DNA of 64,000 nucleotides from Budvicia aquatica DSM 5075 = ATCC 35567 (GTDB taxonomy: Bacteria; Pseudomonadota; Gammaproteobacteria; Enterobacterales; Enterobacteriaceae), in contig NZ_ATYS01000027.1 of assembly GCF_000427805.1 (NCBI RefSeq), positions 1-64,000 on the forward strand. Direction: 5' to 3'. The notes below the pieces were generated by a model. It was not told the DNA's origin. It did no database searches and saw only the letters and a program-made list of their open reading frames with translations. This document shows, piece by piece, positions 38,790 through 48,621 of this stretch. How positions within the stretch are numbered: the stretch's first letter is position 1; each line of letters starts with the position of its first letter. A program made the translations under genes and the position numbers.

Positions 38790-40625
38790 TTATTCTACGG
38801 TAACAGACTTAGCCAGATTGCGCGGCTGATCGACATCGGTACCTTTAATCAGCGCAACATGATAAGAAAGTAACTGTAGCGGTATGGTATAGAATACCGG
38901 CGCCACCAGCTCATCAACATAAGGCAATGGAATAATGGTCATGCCTTCCACGCTGGTAAAGCCAGCATCTTCGGCAGCAAACACATAAAGTTGACCGCCA
39001 CGGGCGCGGACTTCTTCAATGTTCGATTTAAGCTTCTCTAACAGCTCGTTATTAGGTGCAACCACAATGACTGGCATGTCGGCATCAATTAAGGCCAACG
39101 GTCCATGCTTAAGCTCTCCGGCGGCATATGCCTCAGCGTGAATATAAGAAATCTCTTTTAATTTAAGCGCCCCTTCCATCGCAATCGGATACTGATCGCC
39201 ACGGCCTAAGAACAGCGCATGATGTTTATCAGAGAAACCTTCAGCCAGCGCTTCAATGGTTTTATCCAGCGACAGCATTTGATCGATACGGCTTGGTAAA
39301 GCCTGTAGAGCATGAACGATATCATGCTCTGTTTTTTCTGGCATACCGTGCAGGCGGCCCATTTTGGCAACCAACAGCAGCAGTACCGTGAGCTGAGTGG
39401 TAAAGGCTTTGGTTGACGCCACGCCGATTTCAACTCCGGCACGCGTCATCAGAGCCATATCAGACTCACGCACCAGCGAAGAGCCATGAACGTTACAAAC
39501 AGCCAGAGAACCTAAGTAGCCAAGCTCTTTAGATAAGCGTAATGCCGCCAGCGTATCTGCCGTTTCACCGGACTGTGACAGTGTGATCAGCAGGCTGCCT
39601 TTACGCATGGCCGGTTTGCGGTAGCGGAACTCAGAAGCAATTTCGATATCACAAGGGACACCGGCCAGGGCTTCAAACCAGTAACGGGCAACCATACCTG
39701 AATGGTAGGAGGTGCCACAGGCAACGATTTGAATATGTTTAACCTGTTCCAGCAGCTTCATGGCTGGTTCGCCCAGCTCATCCAGATTAACCAGACCGTG
39801 GCTTAAACGCCCTTCAAGGGTGTTTTTAATCGCCAGAGGTTGCTCATAAATTTCTTTTTGCATGTAGTGGCGATAAACCCCTTTATCACCGGCATCATAC
39901 TGACTGGTTGATTCCAGATCGGGGCGCTCTACCAACTCACCTTGTTTATCAAAAATAGTGACAGAACGGCGGGTTACTTCAGCCACATCACCTTCTTCTA
40001 AATAGATAAAGCGGCGGGTTACCGGCAGCAGCGCCAGTTGATCGGAAGCAATAAAGTTTTCACCGAAGCCTAAGCCAATAACCATCGGGCTACCGGAACG
40101 GGCAGCAATTAAGATGTCTGGATTGCGACGATCGAGAATAACCGTACCGTAAGCACCGCGCAGAATTTTTACTACGCGTTGTACGGCTTCAAGCAGGCTT
40201 AATTCACTGTTATTTTTGAGTTCATCATGCACTGAGTGCGCAATAACCTCGGTATCTGTTTCGGAAGTAAAAACGTAGCCCTTGGTGATAAGATCATCAC
40301 GCAGAGACTCGTAGTTTTCAATAATGCCGTTATGCACCACGGCGATATAACCGGACTCGTGAGGATGAGCATTACTTTCAGAAGGTTCACCGTGCGTCGC
40401 CCAACGGGTATGAGCGATTCCTGTACCGCCTTTAAGCGGAGAGGCGTCAACCGCTTCACTCAGCATTTTTACTTTGCCTAAGCGACGAATGCGCTGAAGA
40501 TTATTGCCTTCATCAACCACAGCAATCCCCGCAGAGTCGTACCCGCGATACTCAAGACGACGTAAACCTTCTAACAATATTTCAGCTACATCTCGTTGTG
40601 CTACTGCACCAACAATTCCACACAT
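38790..40625 (-). CDS. glmS: GlmS glutamine-fructose-6-phosphate aminotransferase
   Basis: 611 residues. The N terminus MCGIVGAV exposes Cys as the glutaminase nucleophile after Met removal, with [15 protein letters not shown] following. Two SIS domains carry [29 protein letters not shown], and the C-terminal KSVTVE. It makes glucosamine-6-phosphate, the first step to UDP-GlcNAc. It follows glmU, as in E. coli. In E. coli the glmS mRNA is under GlmZ control; I did not identify a GlmZ pairing site. Confidence 0.97.
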   Translation of the reverse strand: MCGIVGAVAQRDVAEILLEGLRRLEYRGYDSAGIAVVDEGNNLQRIRRLGKVKMLSEAVDASPLKGGTGIAHTRWATHGEPSESNAHPHESGYIAVVHNGIIENYESLRDDLITKGYVFTSETDTEVIAHSVHDELKNNSELSLLEAVQRVVKILRGAYGTVILDRRNPDILIAARSGSPMVIGLGFGENFIASDQLALLPVTRRFIYLEEGDVAEVTRRSVTIFDKQGELVERPDLESTSQYDAGDKGVYRHYMQKEIYEQPLAIKNTLEGRLSHGLVNLDELGEPAMKLLEQVKHIQIVACGTSYHSGMVARYWFEALAGVPCDIEIASEFRYRKPAMRKGSLLITLSQSGETADTLAALRLSKELGYLGSLAVCNVHGSSLVRESDMALMTRAGVEIGVASTKAFTTQLTVLLLLVAKMGRLHGMPEKTEHDIVHALQALPSRIDQMLSLDKTIEALAEGFSDKHHALFLGRGDQYPIAMEGALKLKEISYIHAEAYAAGELKHGPLALIDADMPVIVVAPNNELLEKLKSNIEEVRARGGQLYVFAAEDAGFTSVEGMTIIPLPYVDELVAPVFYTIPLQLLSYHVALIKGTDVDQPRNLAKSVTVE

Positions 40626-40905
40626 CGTTTATATTCCTAATTAAAGAACCGGATGATTATCCTGATTCTGTTCGATGCCCTTGACCTTTTGTTGCCGGAT
40701 TTCCGGCTTCCCCGAGCCTGTAGAGATGGGGATTATTATGTTTTGGTATTAGTCTGGTTGAGAAAACAAGGCCAATAACAAAAGGTAATAAGATTGCCTG
40801 ACACTTTTGTTGGCTGCTTACGCAGCTACGACCCTAACGTAACCCTCTCTCTCCGTTTGAGTCTTTACAACCAATAAATTTAAACTTTCGATTTGCCATC
40901 AATCA

Positions 40906-40932
40906 GATACGGGAGGATTCCCCTCCCGTATT
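40906..40932 (-). terminator. Hairpin after glmU
   Basis: ATACGGGAGG and CCTCCCGTAT form a perfect 10-bp stem around ATTCC, between the glmU stop and the glmS leader. The rest of the 323-base glmU-glmS gap holds short GC-rich hairpins (for example GCCGGA/TCCGGC near 40694) but no gene. Confidence 0.8.
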
Positions 40933-40948
40933 CTGTAATAAAACTAAG

Positions 40949-42319
40949 TTATTTCTTTTTAACCGGTCTTTGCCAACCGGTAATGTGCTTTTGCTTAACC
41001 CGGCTAATTACCAGCTCATTTTCACCCACATTGCTGGTCACCGTGGTTCCGGCACCAATAGTTGCGCCGTTGGCTACGCTGACAGGAGCAACTAATTGAG
41101 TATCAGAACCGACAAATACGTCATCACCGATAATGGTTTTAAACTTATTCGCACCGTCGTAGTTACAGGTAATCGTTCCTGCACCAATGTTCACCCGGTC
41201 GCCGATTTCTGCATCGCCCAGATAGGAGAGATGACCGGCTTTAGAGCCTTTACCCAAACGGGAGTTTTTGATTTCAACGAAGTTACCTACGTGAGCATCT
41301 TGTTCCAGCTTAGCACCCGGGCGCAGGCGGGCAAAAGGACCCACGGTACAGCCAAAGTTTAATTCAGCATTTTCTATTACGCTGTAAGGGCTAATCACAC
41401 TGTCATTACCAATCACACAGTCTTTCAGCACACAACCGCTGCCGATAAATACCCGATCTCCTAGCACCACTTTTCCTTCGATGATGACATTGGTATCAAT
41501 GGTAATATCGCGACCGTGAACCAACTCACCGCGCAGGTCAAAACGAGCCGGGTCGTTAAGCATTACGCCGGCAAGCAGCAGGCTTTCAGCCTGTTCTGAT
41601 TGATAAACTCTTTCCAGACGAGAAAGCTGAAGGCGGTTATTGACCCCTTCAACTTCGCTTAAGCGGGTAGGATGAACCGCTTCGATAGCATTACCTTCGG
41701 CATGGGCCAGCGCAATGATATCGGTAATATAGAATTCGCCCTGAGCGTTGTTGTTGTCTAACTTAGCTAACCAGCGCTTTAAATCTTTACCGCTGGCAAC
41801 CAGAATACCGGTATTGATTTCATTAATTTTATGCTGTTCAGCGGTCGCATCTTTGTGTTCAACGATGCTAACGACTTGGCCATCTTTGCGCACGATGCGG
41901 CCATATCCGCTAGGATCGTCAAGCTTAACGGTCAGCAGGCCAATTCCGCCTTCCGGCTTAGCGTTAATTAAGCGATCAAGCGTCTCTTCGGCAATTAGCG
42001 GCACGTCGCCGTATAGCATCAAAACGTTTTCATCGTCAGAAAAATAGGGGGCAGCCTGCTGCATCGCATGGCCGGTACCCAGCTGTTCAGCCTGTAAAAC
42101 CCAATTTATTGGCTGATTGGCTAAGGTTTTTTTCAGCAGGTCACCACCGTGGCCATAAACCAGATGAACCTGTTTTGCACCAAGTTTAGACGCTGTATCA
42201 ATAACGTGCTGTACCATTGGCTTGCCCGCCAACGGGTGCAGCACCTTAGGAAGATCTGAATACATACGCGTACCCTTGCCGGCGGCAAGAATAGCTACGC
42301 TAAGTTGAGACATTGACAT
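40949..42319 (-). CDS. glmU: GlmU bifunctional GlcNAc-1-P uridyltransferase/GlcN-1-P acetyltransferase
   Basis: 456 residues from the ATG at 42319, the same length as E. coli GlmU, with AGG seven bases upstream; the frame is open to 42367 but the added 16 residues are foreign. The N-terminal pyrophosphorylase domain has [20 protein letters not shown] and YGDVPLI. The C-terminal left-handed beta-helix has hexapeptide repeats and the block SHLSYLGD-like followed by [20 protein letters not shown]. It makes UDP-GlcNAc for peptidoglycan and LPS. Next gene is glmS. Confidence 0.97.
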   Translation of the reverse strand: MSMSQLSVAILAAGKGTRMYSDLPKVLHPLAGKPMVQHVIDTASKLGAKQVHLVYGHGGDLLKKTLANQPINWVLQAEQLGTGHAMQQAAPYFSDDENVLMLYGDVPLIAEETLDRLINAKPEGGIGLLTVKLDDPSGYGRIVRKDGQVVSIVEHKDATAEQHKINEINTGILVASGKDLKRWLAKLDNNNAQGEFYITDIIALAHAEGNAIEAVHPTRLSEVEGVNNRLQLSRLERVYQSEQAESLLLAGVMLNDPARFDLRGELVHGRDITIDTNVIIEGKVVLGDRVFIGSGCVLKDCVIGNDSVISPYSVIENAELNFGCTVGPFARLRPGAKLEQDAHVGNFVEIKNSRLGKGSKAGHLSYLGDAEIGDRVNIGAGTITCNYDGANKFKTIIGDDVFVGSDTQLVAPVSVANGATIGAGTTVTSNVGENELVISRVKQKHITGWQRPVKKK

Positions 42320-42464
42320 AAACGACCTGCTAAAAATTTGATTGGCGAAAGTAAACCTGTTTAGCAATAAAATTGCTACTTATTTTTCATCGAAAACTAC
42401 GCTCAAGCCTTATGGCATAAGGGATGATGAAAAAAAGCGGGTTTACGCTTAAATAACAAAAAAA

Positions 42465-42485
42465 CCGTCTGCATTCGGAGACAGA
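42465..42485 (-). terminator. Terminator before glmU, after the lux-like operon
   Basis: On the minus strand CTGTCT and AGACGG pair (one G-U) around CCGAATGC and are followed by seven T. It lies about 135 bases past the last gene of the operon and separates it from glmU. The gap 42320-42620 also holds AAGCGG/CCGCTT (42521-42539) with a T run on the plus strand, and no gene. Confidence 0.7.
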
Positions 42486-42620
42486 TTTTGCGGCATTACG
42501 GTGAAATAATAACGCGTTATAAGCGGTAATAAACCGCTTTTTTCTTATCACGTAATAAGTTAATAAACCGCTGGAAAAATCCAGCCATTATCCACAGAGA
42601 TAAATATTTTAACCCCCGCA

Positions 42621-43862
42621 TTATATTGACTTCTCTCGCTCTACCGCCAGATCAAAGGCTAAACTCTGCAAGTTAGGCGTATGATTAATCAATGCGCGAT
42701 GGGTTCTGGCCTGGCTAACATAAATGTAGCTTGTTCCCCATGGTTGATGATTAGGATCGCGAACTATCGGACCACAACGATGGTCAAGCAGACCGTTTAA
42801 CGGTAAGTGATCGTCTCCGGCGGCCAGCGTCTGTGACGCCAATTGGGGAATATCTCGTAAAATATTTTTTGCCTGTAAGTACCAACGCTGGCGATGGTAA
42901 ACCGCCGCTTTTACCGCTTGGTTATTATCACTTAAATACCAAACCTGAGGCACCGCATGTTCCAACTGGCTGACGCCGGCAATGCTGGCTGCAAACTCTT
43001 TGGCCTGATGTAAATGTTGCCCCAATCGATCTCTTACCCGCTGACATTGAGATGAAATATCACCACCCGATGTTCGATATGGCCCTATCTGGTACTCCTG
43101 CCAGCACTGCGGATTATAAATATCAAAATCCTTCAGTGGCTGCCCGTGAATATCAATAACATTCGGATTAGCAGGAAGAAGTTGGTAAGCGCTGGGATAA
43201 CCGGCGATATCATCAGGCGAGAAACCATGAAGATATCGGGTTGCCGCATAGTACCCGGTTTCCATCATAGATAATGCGTGAAATGTTCCCTGCCATGGCG
43301 GGCCAAAGGAGTACCATTTAGCGATAGTTTCACGATTTTCTGCTGAAGTATGGCGCAGCCAATAACGAACGGCCAGATTTGAAGCTGATTGCCCTATCAG
43401 CACTATTTTCTGATCTGCACCAAATATGGTTTTCAAGCGTTGAATTTCAGCATCCAGATGGTCTGCTAGCTGGCGATGATCGGCCCGCCAGTCATGGCCC
43501 AGAAAAAACAGATCCTGACCTTCCTGATAACCCAGTGCCGTTTGTAAAACCTGCTTTAACTCTGCCGTAACCAGTGTGTGGACCAAACCCGGCACAATAG
43601 TAAAAGCATGAAGCTGCTCACTGGCTAATATCCGAGATCTCTGGGCTTCAGTATTTTGATACTCATAAGGTTGGCGGGCAAAAAAACCGCCCGCGCCTCC
43701 CCAGATGAATTTTTGTTGCTGGCGATCGTATAGCTTGGTACCAAGAATACCGGGAAGGTAAATCACCGGCAGGTTCTGGCGTTTAGCGCCAAGCCCTGCT
43801 CGGCGAAGCTTAGCGGCGATCGATTGAGCCCGTATCGCCGAATATCCCCAGTTTAACGGCAT
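42621..43862 (-). CDS. LCAT-like alpha/beta-hydrolase (lipase or acyltransferase)
   Basis: 413 residues. The N-terminal VIYLPGILGTKLYD resembles the VPGFxGNxL oxyanion/lid region of lecithin:cholesterol acyltransferases. HDWRADHRQL resembles the family's YDWR block. The nucleophile elbow is IGQSAS (Ser159), and the acid and base may be in AGDDHLPLNG near residue 350 and ARTHRAL near the C terminus. Family members move or hydrolyse fatty acyl groups from glycerophospholipids. No signal peptide is evident. It starts one base after the radical SAM stop, so it belongs to the six-gene operon. Whether it acts as lipase or acyltransferase is unknown. Confidence 0.75.
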   Translation of the reverse strand: MPLNWGYSAIRAQSIAAKLRRAGLGAKRQNLPVIYLPGILGTKLYDRQQQKFIWGGAGGFFARQPYEYQNTEAQRSRILASEQLHAFTIVPGLVHTLVTAELKQVLQTALGYQEGQDLFFLGHDWRADHRQLADHLDAEIQRLKTIFGADQKIVLIGQSASNLAVRYWLRHTSAENRETIAKWYSFGPPWQGTFHALSMMETGYYAATRYLHGFSPDDIAGYPSAYQLLPANPNVIDIHGQPLKDFDIYNPQCWQEYQIGPYRTSGGDISSQCQRVRDRLGQHLHQAKEFAASIAGVSQLEHAVPQVWYLSDNNQAVKAAVYHRQRWYLQAKNILRDIPQLASQTLAAGDDHLPLNGLLDHRCGPIVRDPNHQPWGTSYIYVSQARTHRALINHTPNLQSLAFDLAVEREKSI

Positions 43863-43863
43863 A

Positions 43864-45282
43864 TCAGCGTCCTCTAAGCGGCAGGAAGGTTAGCGGAACG
43901 TCTTCACTTGCCTTATTGGTTTGTTCAGCGCCGGTCACCGGAAAGTGGGCCCGATCGTAAACTTCAAAGATTTGACACTTATTATTTTCCGGATGGTAAA
44001 GGCGGATGCCTTCAGCCCGTTCGTCACTTTTTGACAGCATAAAGCGATCGCAACTGTTGGTACCCACTTCACCCACAGGCTGACCAGTGGCTGAAATAAA
44101 TTGGTAGAACAGTTGAGAGTCATTAGACTGCTCAACGTGACAGGCTTGAATAGCCCCGCGGAACATATGGGTAGAACACACTAAACCCGACGGTATTTCA
44201 GCAATCACCGGTTTGGTTTTTTCAGCCTGCCATGGCAGCAGAATCGGCGACGGTATTCCACACTGAGGGCAATGGCCGTTATCCAAGAAAGATTGAGCAA
44301 TCAGGCCGCTGCGTTGAACCCATTGGGTCTGACATTCAGGGCAATAGGAATTGGCACTCTGGGTATCAAACACATTTCCCAGATAAACGTAGCGCATACC
44401 GTCATCAATAGCCTGCTGTCTGGCCTGTTCCAAAAAGGGAATAGAGGTTCGTTCAACGTTGGTATAGCGATAATCCGGATGGAAGCGCACATAGTGTAGC
44501 GGAATTTCAGCATCCAGATTATTTAACATCCAGTCAGAAACCCGGCGGGTTTCGGTCAAATTATCATTTCGGCCGGTAACACACAGATTAGATACTTCCA
44601 GATGCGGGCCATTCCCAGCTTTACGGGCCGCATAAACTTGTTTAATTCCGTCCAGAATCGGCTGTAGTCGGCCAGAGGTAAATTTGCGATAGAAGCTATC
44701 CTGCATCGACTTAAGGGAAATGCTGAAGATATCCATCACTTCAAGTAAATCATCAATACCTTTCTCACTGATATAAAAAGCACTTTTATACAGGTTTTTT
44801 AGCCCATGTTGACGCGCTAATCTGGCGGTATCCATCACAAATTCATGCCAGACAATCGGGTCATTATAGGTCCATGAAAGTACACGGATATTATGCTTAA
44901 GGGCATAATTAACAACGTCCTCCGGGCTGTAATACATCACATTGCTGTCTTGTACATAGCGAGCCTGACTGGTGGTCCAGTTTTGGCAAAAATCACAGCG
45001 CAGCATACAACCAATATTACCTAAAGAAAGAATTTGCTCTCCCGGGGCATAATGATAAACAGCTTCAGTTTCAATACATTCCTGAGTCATTGGTACGGAC
45101 TTACCATAGTTCAGGCTAACTAACGATCCGTTCTCATTACGACGCATACGGCAAGTCCCGGTGCGCCCAACACTGATTTTACAGGCTCTGGGACAGAGCT
45201 CACACTGTATCGCACTATCTGGCAATGAGTGCCACAAGCGCGCCGGATGTCCTGTTTTTTGCCACTGCTTAACGACAGCCAT
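43864..45282 (-). CDS. AmmeMemoRadiSam-type radical SAM enzyme
   Basis: 472 residues. The radical SAM triad is Cys92-x3-Cys96-x2-Cys99 (GCMLRCDFCQNW). The N-terminal cysteines CELCPRACKISVGRTGTC (27-44) and IETEAVYHYAPGEQILSLGN are hallmarks of the radical SAM component of the AmmeMemoRadiSam system, related to glycyl-radical activases. After about residue 320 a zinc-ribbon-like pair (CPEC, CPQC) and a C-terminal extension of about 110 residues follow. The AMMECR1 and Memo partners are not encoded in this window. It cleaves SAM to a 5'-deoxyadenosyl radical; the target is unknown. Its gene lies 56 bases after the acylase gene. Confidence 0.85.
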   Translation of the reverse strand: MAVVKQWQKTGHPARLWHSLPDSAIQCELCPRACKISVGRTGTCRMRRNENGSLVSLNYGKSVPMTQECIETEAVYHYAPGEQILSLGNIGCMLRCDFCQNWTTSQARYVQDSNVMYYSPEDVVNYALKHNIRVLSWTYNDPIVWHEFVMDTARLARQHGLKNLYKSAFYISEKGIDDLLEVMDIFSISLKSMQDSFYRKFTSGRLQPILDGIKQVYAARKAGNGPHLEVSNLCVTGRNDNLTETRRVSDWMLNNLDAEIPLHYVRFHPDYRYTNVERTSIPFLEQARQQAIDDGMRYVYLGNVFDTQSANSYCPECQTQWVQRSGLIAQSFLDNGHCPQCGIPSPILLPWQAEKTKPVIAEIPSGLVCSTHMFRGAIQACHVEQSNDSQLFYQFISATGQPVGEVGTNSCDRFMLSKSDERAEGIRLYHPENNKCQIFEVYDRAHFPVTGAEQTNKASEDVPLTFLPLRGR

Positions 45283-45338
45283 GCATAAATCCCTCTGGTT
45301 GGCTAAATAGGTCCAATAACGTCTAATGGATAGATAAC

Positions 45339-47582
45339 TTAATCACGACCGTTTTTATTTTCTCCGTTAGGAGAAGGAGTCGTCATACTCCAGCGCAAGC
45401 CTGCCTGCCAACGCTGCAATGTCGGTTTTAACTGCCAGCTAAAAGGGTTTCCTTTAGCCGGCGTATTCATCATGTATCTCATTTCACCATTTTCACTCAG
45501 GTCACACAAAATCTTAAAGCCCGGACCAAAGGTGTAGGGCTTGCTGCGTACTGGTGTGCTATCACCGGTCTGAGTTTGAGTAAGAAAATCAGTATTTTGT
45601 CGGGTAGCATGAATGGTTTCCCGATTACCTCCCTGATAAGGATAGCTACCAGTGAGTAATTTTCTTACCCACTCCGGGCGTTTAATGCTGTGTTGAAATT
45701 CAACCACCGGTAAAGCTAAGTTACTGCATCCATCCATGGCGGCAATGTAGGCATCCTGTACCAGCTGTCTTACCGAATCTTGTTGATACTGCCAGTCCTC
45801 TAGATGATGCTGTAAAATAGTCAGAATATTCCAGCGACAACCCGGCCAAAAATCGACGTATAGCATCCGTGAACCGCGTTTAAGTACTTTGCATAAGACT
45901 TTGGTTGTCAGGTGTTGAATCCATAAATCAAACAGCTGAGAAGCTTTAATATTTCTCGTATCGCCATCCCACTCTGACAGTATCGAAGGTTCGGTTAAAT
46001 AAGAGAGTAAAAAAGGTAAGGACTGGCGGGCGAAAATATCTAATTTGTCATCCTGAATCGCCTGCATACTCTCCAGATTATGCCGTGATGTTTTCTCAAT
46101 TAATTCACTAATCCGTAATGCCCGGCTAGGCGGATGCCAGCGGTTCGATAGCGCACATTTATGGCTAAATAATGACTCGCTGTATTGATTGGCGTAAGCC
46201 ACATAACCTTCCGGTGGATTATGTTTAACCGGTAGTTCATCAAAGGGGACAAATCCCTGCCATTGATGATGCGGATTGGCCAAATTAAGAATCAGGCTAC
46301 CGATCTCACGTTTTCTTTTAGGAATATATCCCATCGCCTGTAAACCAATATCACCATGAATATCGGCATATCCGACCATCATTGGAGAGTTATGAACATG
46401 GGTCAGGCTGGCGCGGAAAGTTTGCCAGTTATGGCATTTAGCCAATGAGTAGAGCGTAATATCCCCTTGCGGATTCTCCAGTGCAGGCCAGCGTAAAAAC
46501 AGGCCGTAGCCGTCCTTTTCAGAAAGCAGCCTGCCGTGTGAGAAACCATAAGAAGTAAATTCATGAGATTTTCCGGATTTACAGGCAATTTGCTGATCTT
46601 CTTTTTGCAGAGCAACCCAGCCGTCTACCGTTTCAACCCGCTGTTCTGCTAAATCAATTTTGCCCCAGAACAGGTCCTGATTATCGGCCATAATACCGAC
46701 CATTCCCCAGGCTGCGTGCCTATTACGACCGACGATAATTCCCGGCGCTCCGGGGAAGTGGGAACCAACGGCATACAGCCCTTCATCACTCACCAGCTTA
46801 CACATCATATTGAAACCGGGATTGACATGGCCCATATGGGGATCGGCAGCTAACAGCGGCAAACCAGATTCAGTGTGCTGACCACCGATAGCAATCACAT
46901 TAGAGCCGGTATCCGGCGATGCCAGGCCAAGGTGTTTCATGCCCAGCAGACCATCACGCAGTGCCTCTTCAACATCAACAAAACGCTGACCGTTAGCGTC
47001 TAAAGGCAGAGGGGGGATCGGGTTACCTTCTTGGCTGACAGTTGTTAACAGCTGCTGATGCTGTTCAGGCGTCAAACGCCCGGCTAAACGGGTATGGAAC
47101 AGCTCATATTGCCAGGCGGAATTGATAAAATACTTTAGCTGAGCAAGTAAATAAGCATCCGTTATGCTGAAAGGACGCGGACGATATTTCAACATCAGAC
47201 ATTCAGCCGGTAACAGACGTTGATCGGATAATGCCTGATTCATTCCGGCAACATACGCCTGAATATGCTGATATTGCTGACCTTGCCATGATGAAGGATC
47301 GGCACTGGCATCACTGGCTTCTGCACGCTCAGCTAATGCTTTTAATCCTAGTCGACGCTGAAATACATCGGTCCTTAGCGCACCGGTACCCATAATTTGT
47401 GATAGCTCACCGGCACCGACACGTCGAGAGAGATCTAATTGCCAGAGCCGAAAACGAACGGCACCATATCCTTGCCCAAAAAATACCGCCTTGTCAGAAC
47501 TTCCTTCAACGGTCATTAACTGCGGGTTATCCAGCGCTACGCTGACGGAACCCCATGGGCTTTGTAATCTAATGACCTTCAT
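45339..47582 (-). CDS. Penicillin-acylase-family N-terminal nucleophile amidohydrolase
   Basis: 747 residues from the ATG at 47582, with AGGA seven bases upstream. The frame is open to 47615. The processing and catalytic site is TGSNVIAIGG: Gly226 then Ser227, which would become the N-terminal nucleophile of the beta chain (about 520 residues) after autocleavage. Downstream text GLPLLAADPHMGHVNPG and HAAWGMVGIMADNQDLFWGK is family-typical. Such enzymes hydrolyse amide-linked acyl groups (penicillin G, cephalosporins, acyl-homoserine lactones, acylated prodrugs). There is no signal peptide and almost no spacer peptide between the chains, so it is predicted to work in the cytoplasm, unlike most relatives. 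Confidence 0.85.
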   Translation of the reverse strand: MKVIRLQSPWGSVSVALDNPQLMTVEGSSDKAVFFGQGYGAVRFRLWQLDLSRRVGAGELSQIMGTGALRTDVFQRRLGLKALAERAEASDASADPSSWQGQQYQHIQAYVAGMNQALSDQRLLPAECLMLKYRPRPFSITDAYLLAQLKYFINSAWQYELFHTRLAGRLTPEQHQQLLTTVSQEGNPIPPLPLDANGQRFVDVEEALRDGLLGMKHLGLASPDTGSNVIAIGGQHTESGLPLLAADPHMGHVNPGFNMMCKLVSDEGLYAVGSHFPGAPGIIVGRNRHAAWGMVGIMADNQDLFWGKIDLAEQRVETVDGWVALQKEDQQIACKSGKSHEFTSYGFSHGRLLSEKDGYGLFLRWPALENPQGDITLYSLAKCHNWQTFRASLTHVHNSPMMVGYADIHGDIGLQAMGYIPKRKREIGSLILNLANPHHQWQGFVPFDELPVKHNPPEGYVAYANQYSESLFSHKCALSNRWHPPSRALRISELIEKTSRHNLESMQAIQDDKLDIFARQSLPFLLSYLTEPSILSEWDGDTRNIKASQLFDLWIQHLTTKVLCKVLKRGSRMLYVDFWPGCRWNILTILQHHLEDWQYQQDSVRQLVQDAYIAAMDGCSNLALPVVEFQHSIKRPEWVRKLLTGSYPYQGGNRETIHATRQNTDFLTQTQTGDSTPVRSKPYTFGPGFKILCDLSENGEMRYMMNTPAKGNPFSWQLKPTLQRWQAGLRWSMTTPSPNGENKNGRD

Positions 47583-47592
47583 CGTTAATCCT

Positions 47593-48621
47593 TTATTTTT
47601 TAGCAGACCGTACATCCTTCACGGCCTGTTCAGCCATGGCCTGAGCAAACAACTTGAGTTCCTGATAAGGATCACCCGCTGACCAGTTAAGCTGTTTTAT
47701 CGCCTTATCAGAACAATACATATAAGTGCTACCGTCCATAATTCTCAGCGCTTCCTGAGAAAGCGGCATCGTAAAACCAGTAAATGACAGTTTATCCATT
47801 GCCCATGCCACAGGCTTTAAAGCAGAAACCGAACGTGAAGGTAGAATGTCACGCTGGCTCACTTCAGCCAATAGAGCAAAAACTTCAGGCATCGAAAAAT
47901 CTTTACCGGTAAACAGAAAATTTTGGCCCTGAATTTGTGAATCAACGAGTTGGACCAGTCCATGACAAAGACGTTCAACATGGCATAGCTGAAAACTGCT
48001 GGTAGTGGTTATTTGGAAGGGTATCTTGCCGCGAAAGTAGGCATTGATTGTCTGACTGAGTACGCTGGCATCACCCGGTCCGAATACGCCGCCCGGGATG
48101 GCAATATTTATGGGTAAGCCCTGCTGCTGTCGCTGTAATAGCAAAGTATGGGCTATCTGCTTAGTCTCTTCGTAATAGCTACGAAAAACCCCGTTATGAC
48201 GATGAGTTTCGTCGGGAAAAGTACCGTCTGTCTCACCTAATGCCGCCGTCGTACTCAAATAAACCATTTGAGGAATCGAAGCTTGCTGAGCCGCATCAAA
48301 CAGTTCCATCGTTGCCGTCACATTCGTGTGGTACATTCCCCGACGAGCAGCGCAGGAAGCAGGTAAACCAACGCGATAATCTGCCGCCATATGAATCAGC
48401 ACCTGATGGTTTTCCAGTGCTGCCCGGTAACTGTCTGGCTGTCGTATATCGCCAATGACTAGCCTTGTTTCCGGTGGCAATTCCGGCCGCCCGGGAATTT
48501 TTTTTAATTCTGATGATCGGACTAAAACGGTCATCGCATAACCCTGCTGGTAGAGCTTTGGTAATAAATGAGAGCCAATAAACCCTGTTCCGCCGGTCAC
48601 AAAAATGCGCGGTCTGCTCAT
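47593..48621 (-). CDS. Extended SDR-family NAD(P)-dependent oxidoreductase/epimerase
   Basis: 342 residues. The Rossmann motif is TGGTGFIGSH (residues 9-18), the catalytic set is Ser123 (YLSTTAALG) and Tyr150-x3-Lys154 (YYEETK). The layout resembles dihydroflavonol-reductase-like or 3-beta-HSD-like SDRs that reduce aldehydes or ketones, including OleD- and HpnA-type proteins. Its ATG overlaps the LuxC-like stop by four bases (ATGA), so it is coupled to the acyl reductase and may act on its aldehyde product. No signal peptide. Confidence 0.83.
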   Translation of the reverse strand: MSRPRIFVTGGTGFIGSHLLPKLYQQGYAMTVLVRSSELKKIPGRPELPPETRLVIGDIRQPDSYRAALENHQVLIHMAADYRVGLPASCAARRGMYHTNVTATMELFDAAQQASIPQMVYLSTTAALGETDGTFPDETHRHNGVFRSYYEETKQIAHTLLLQRQQQGLPINIAIPGGVFGPGDASVLSQTINAYFRGKIPFQITTTSSFQLCHVERLCHGLVQLVDSQIQGQNFLFTGKDFSMPEVFALLAEVSQRDILPSRSVSALKPVAWAMDKLSFTGFTMPLSQEALRIMDGSTYMYCSDKAIKQLNWSAGDPYQELKLFAQAMAEQAVKDVRSAKK

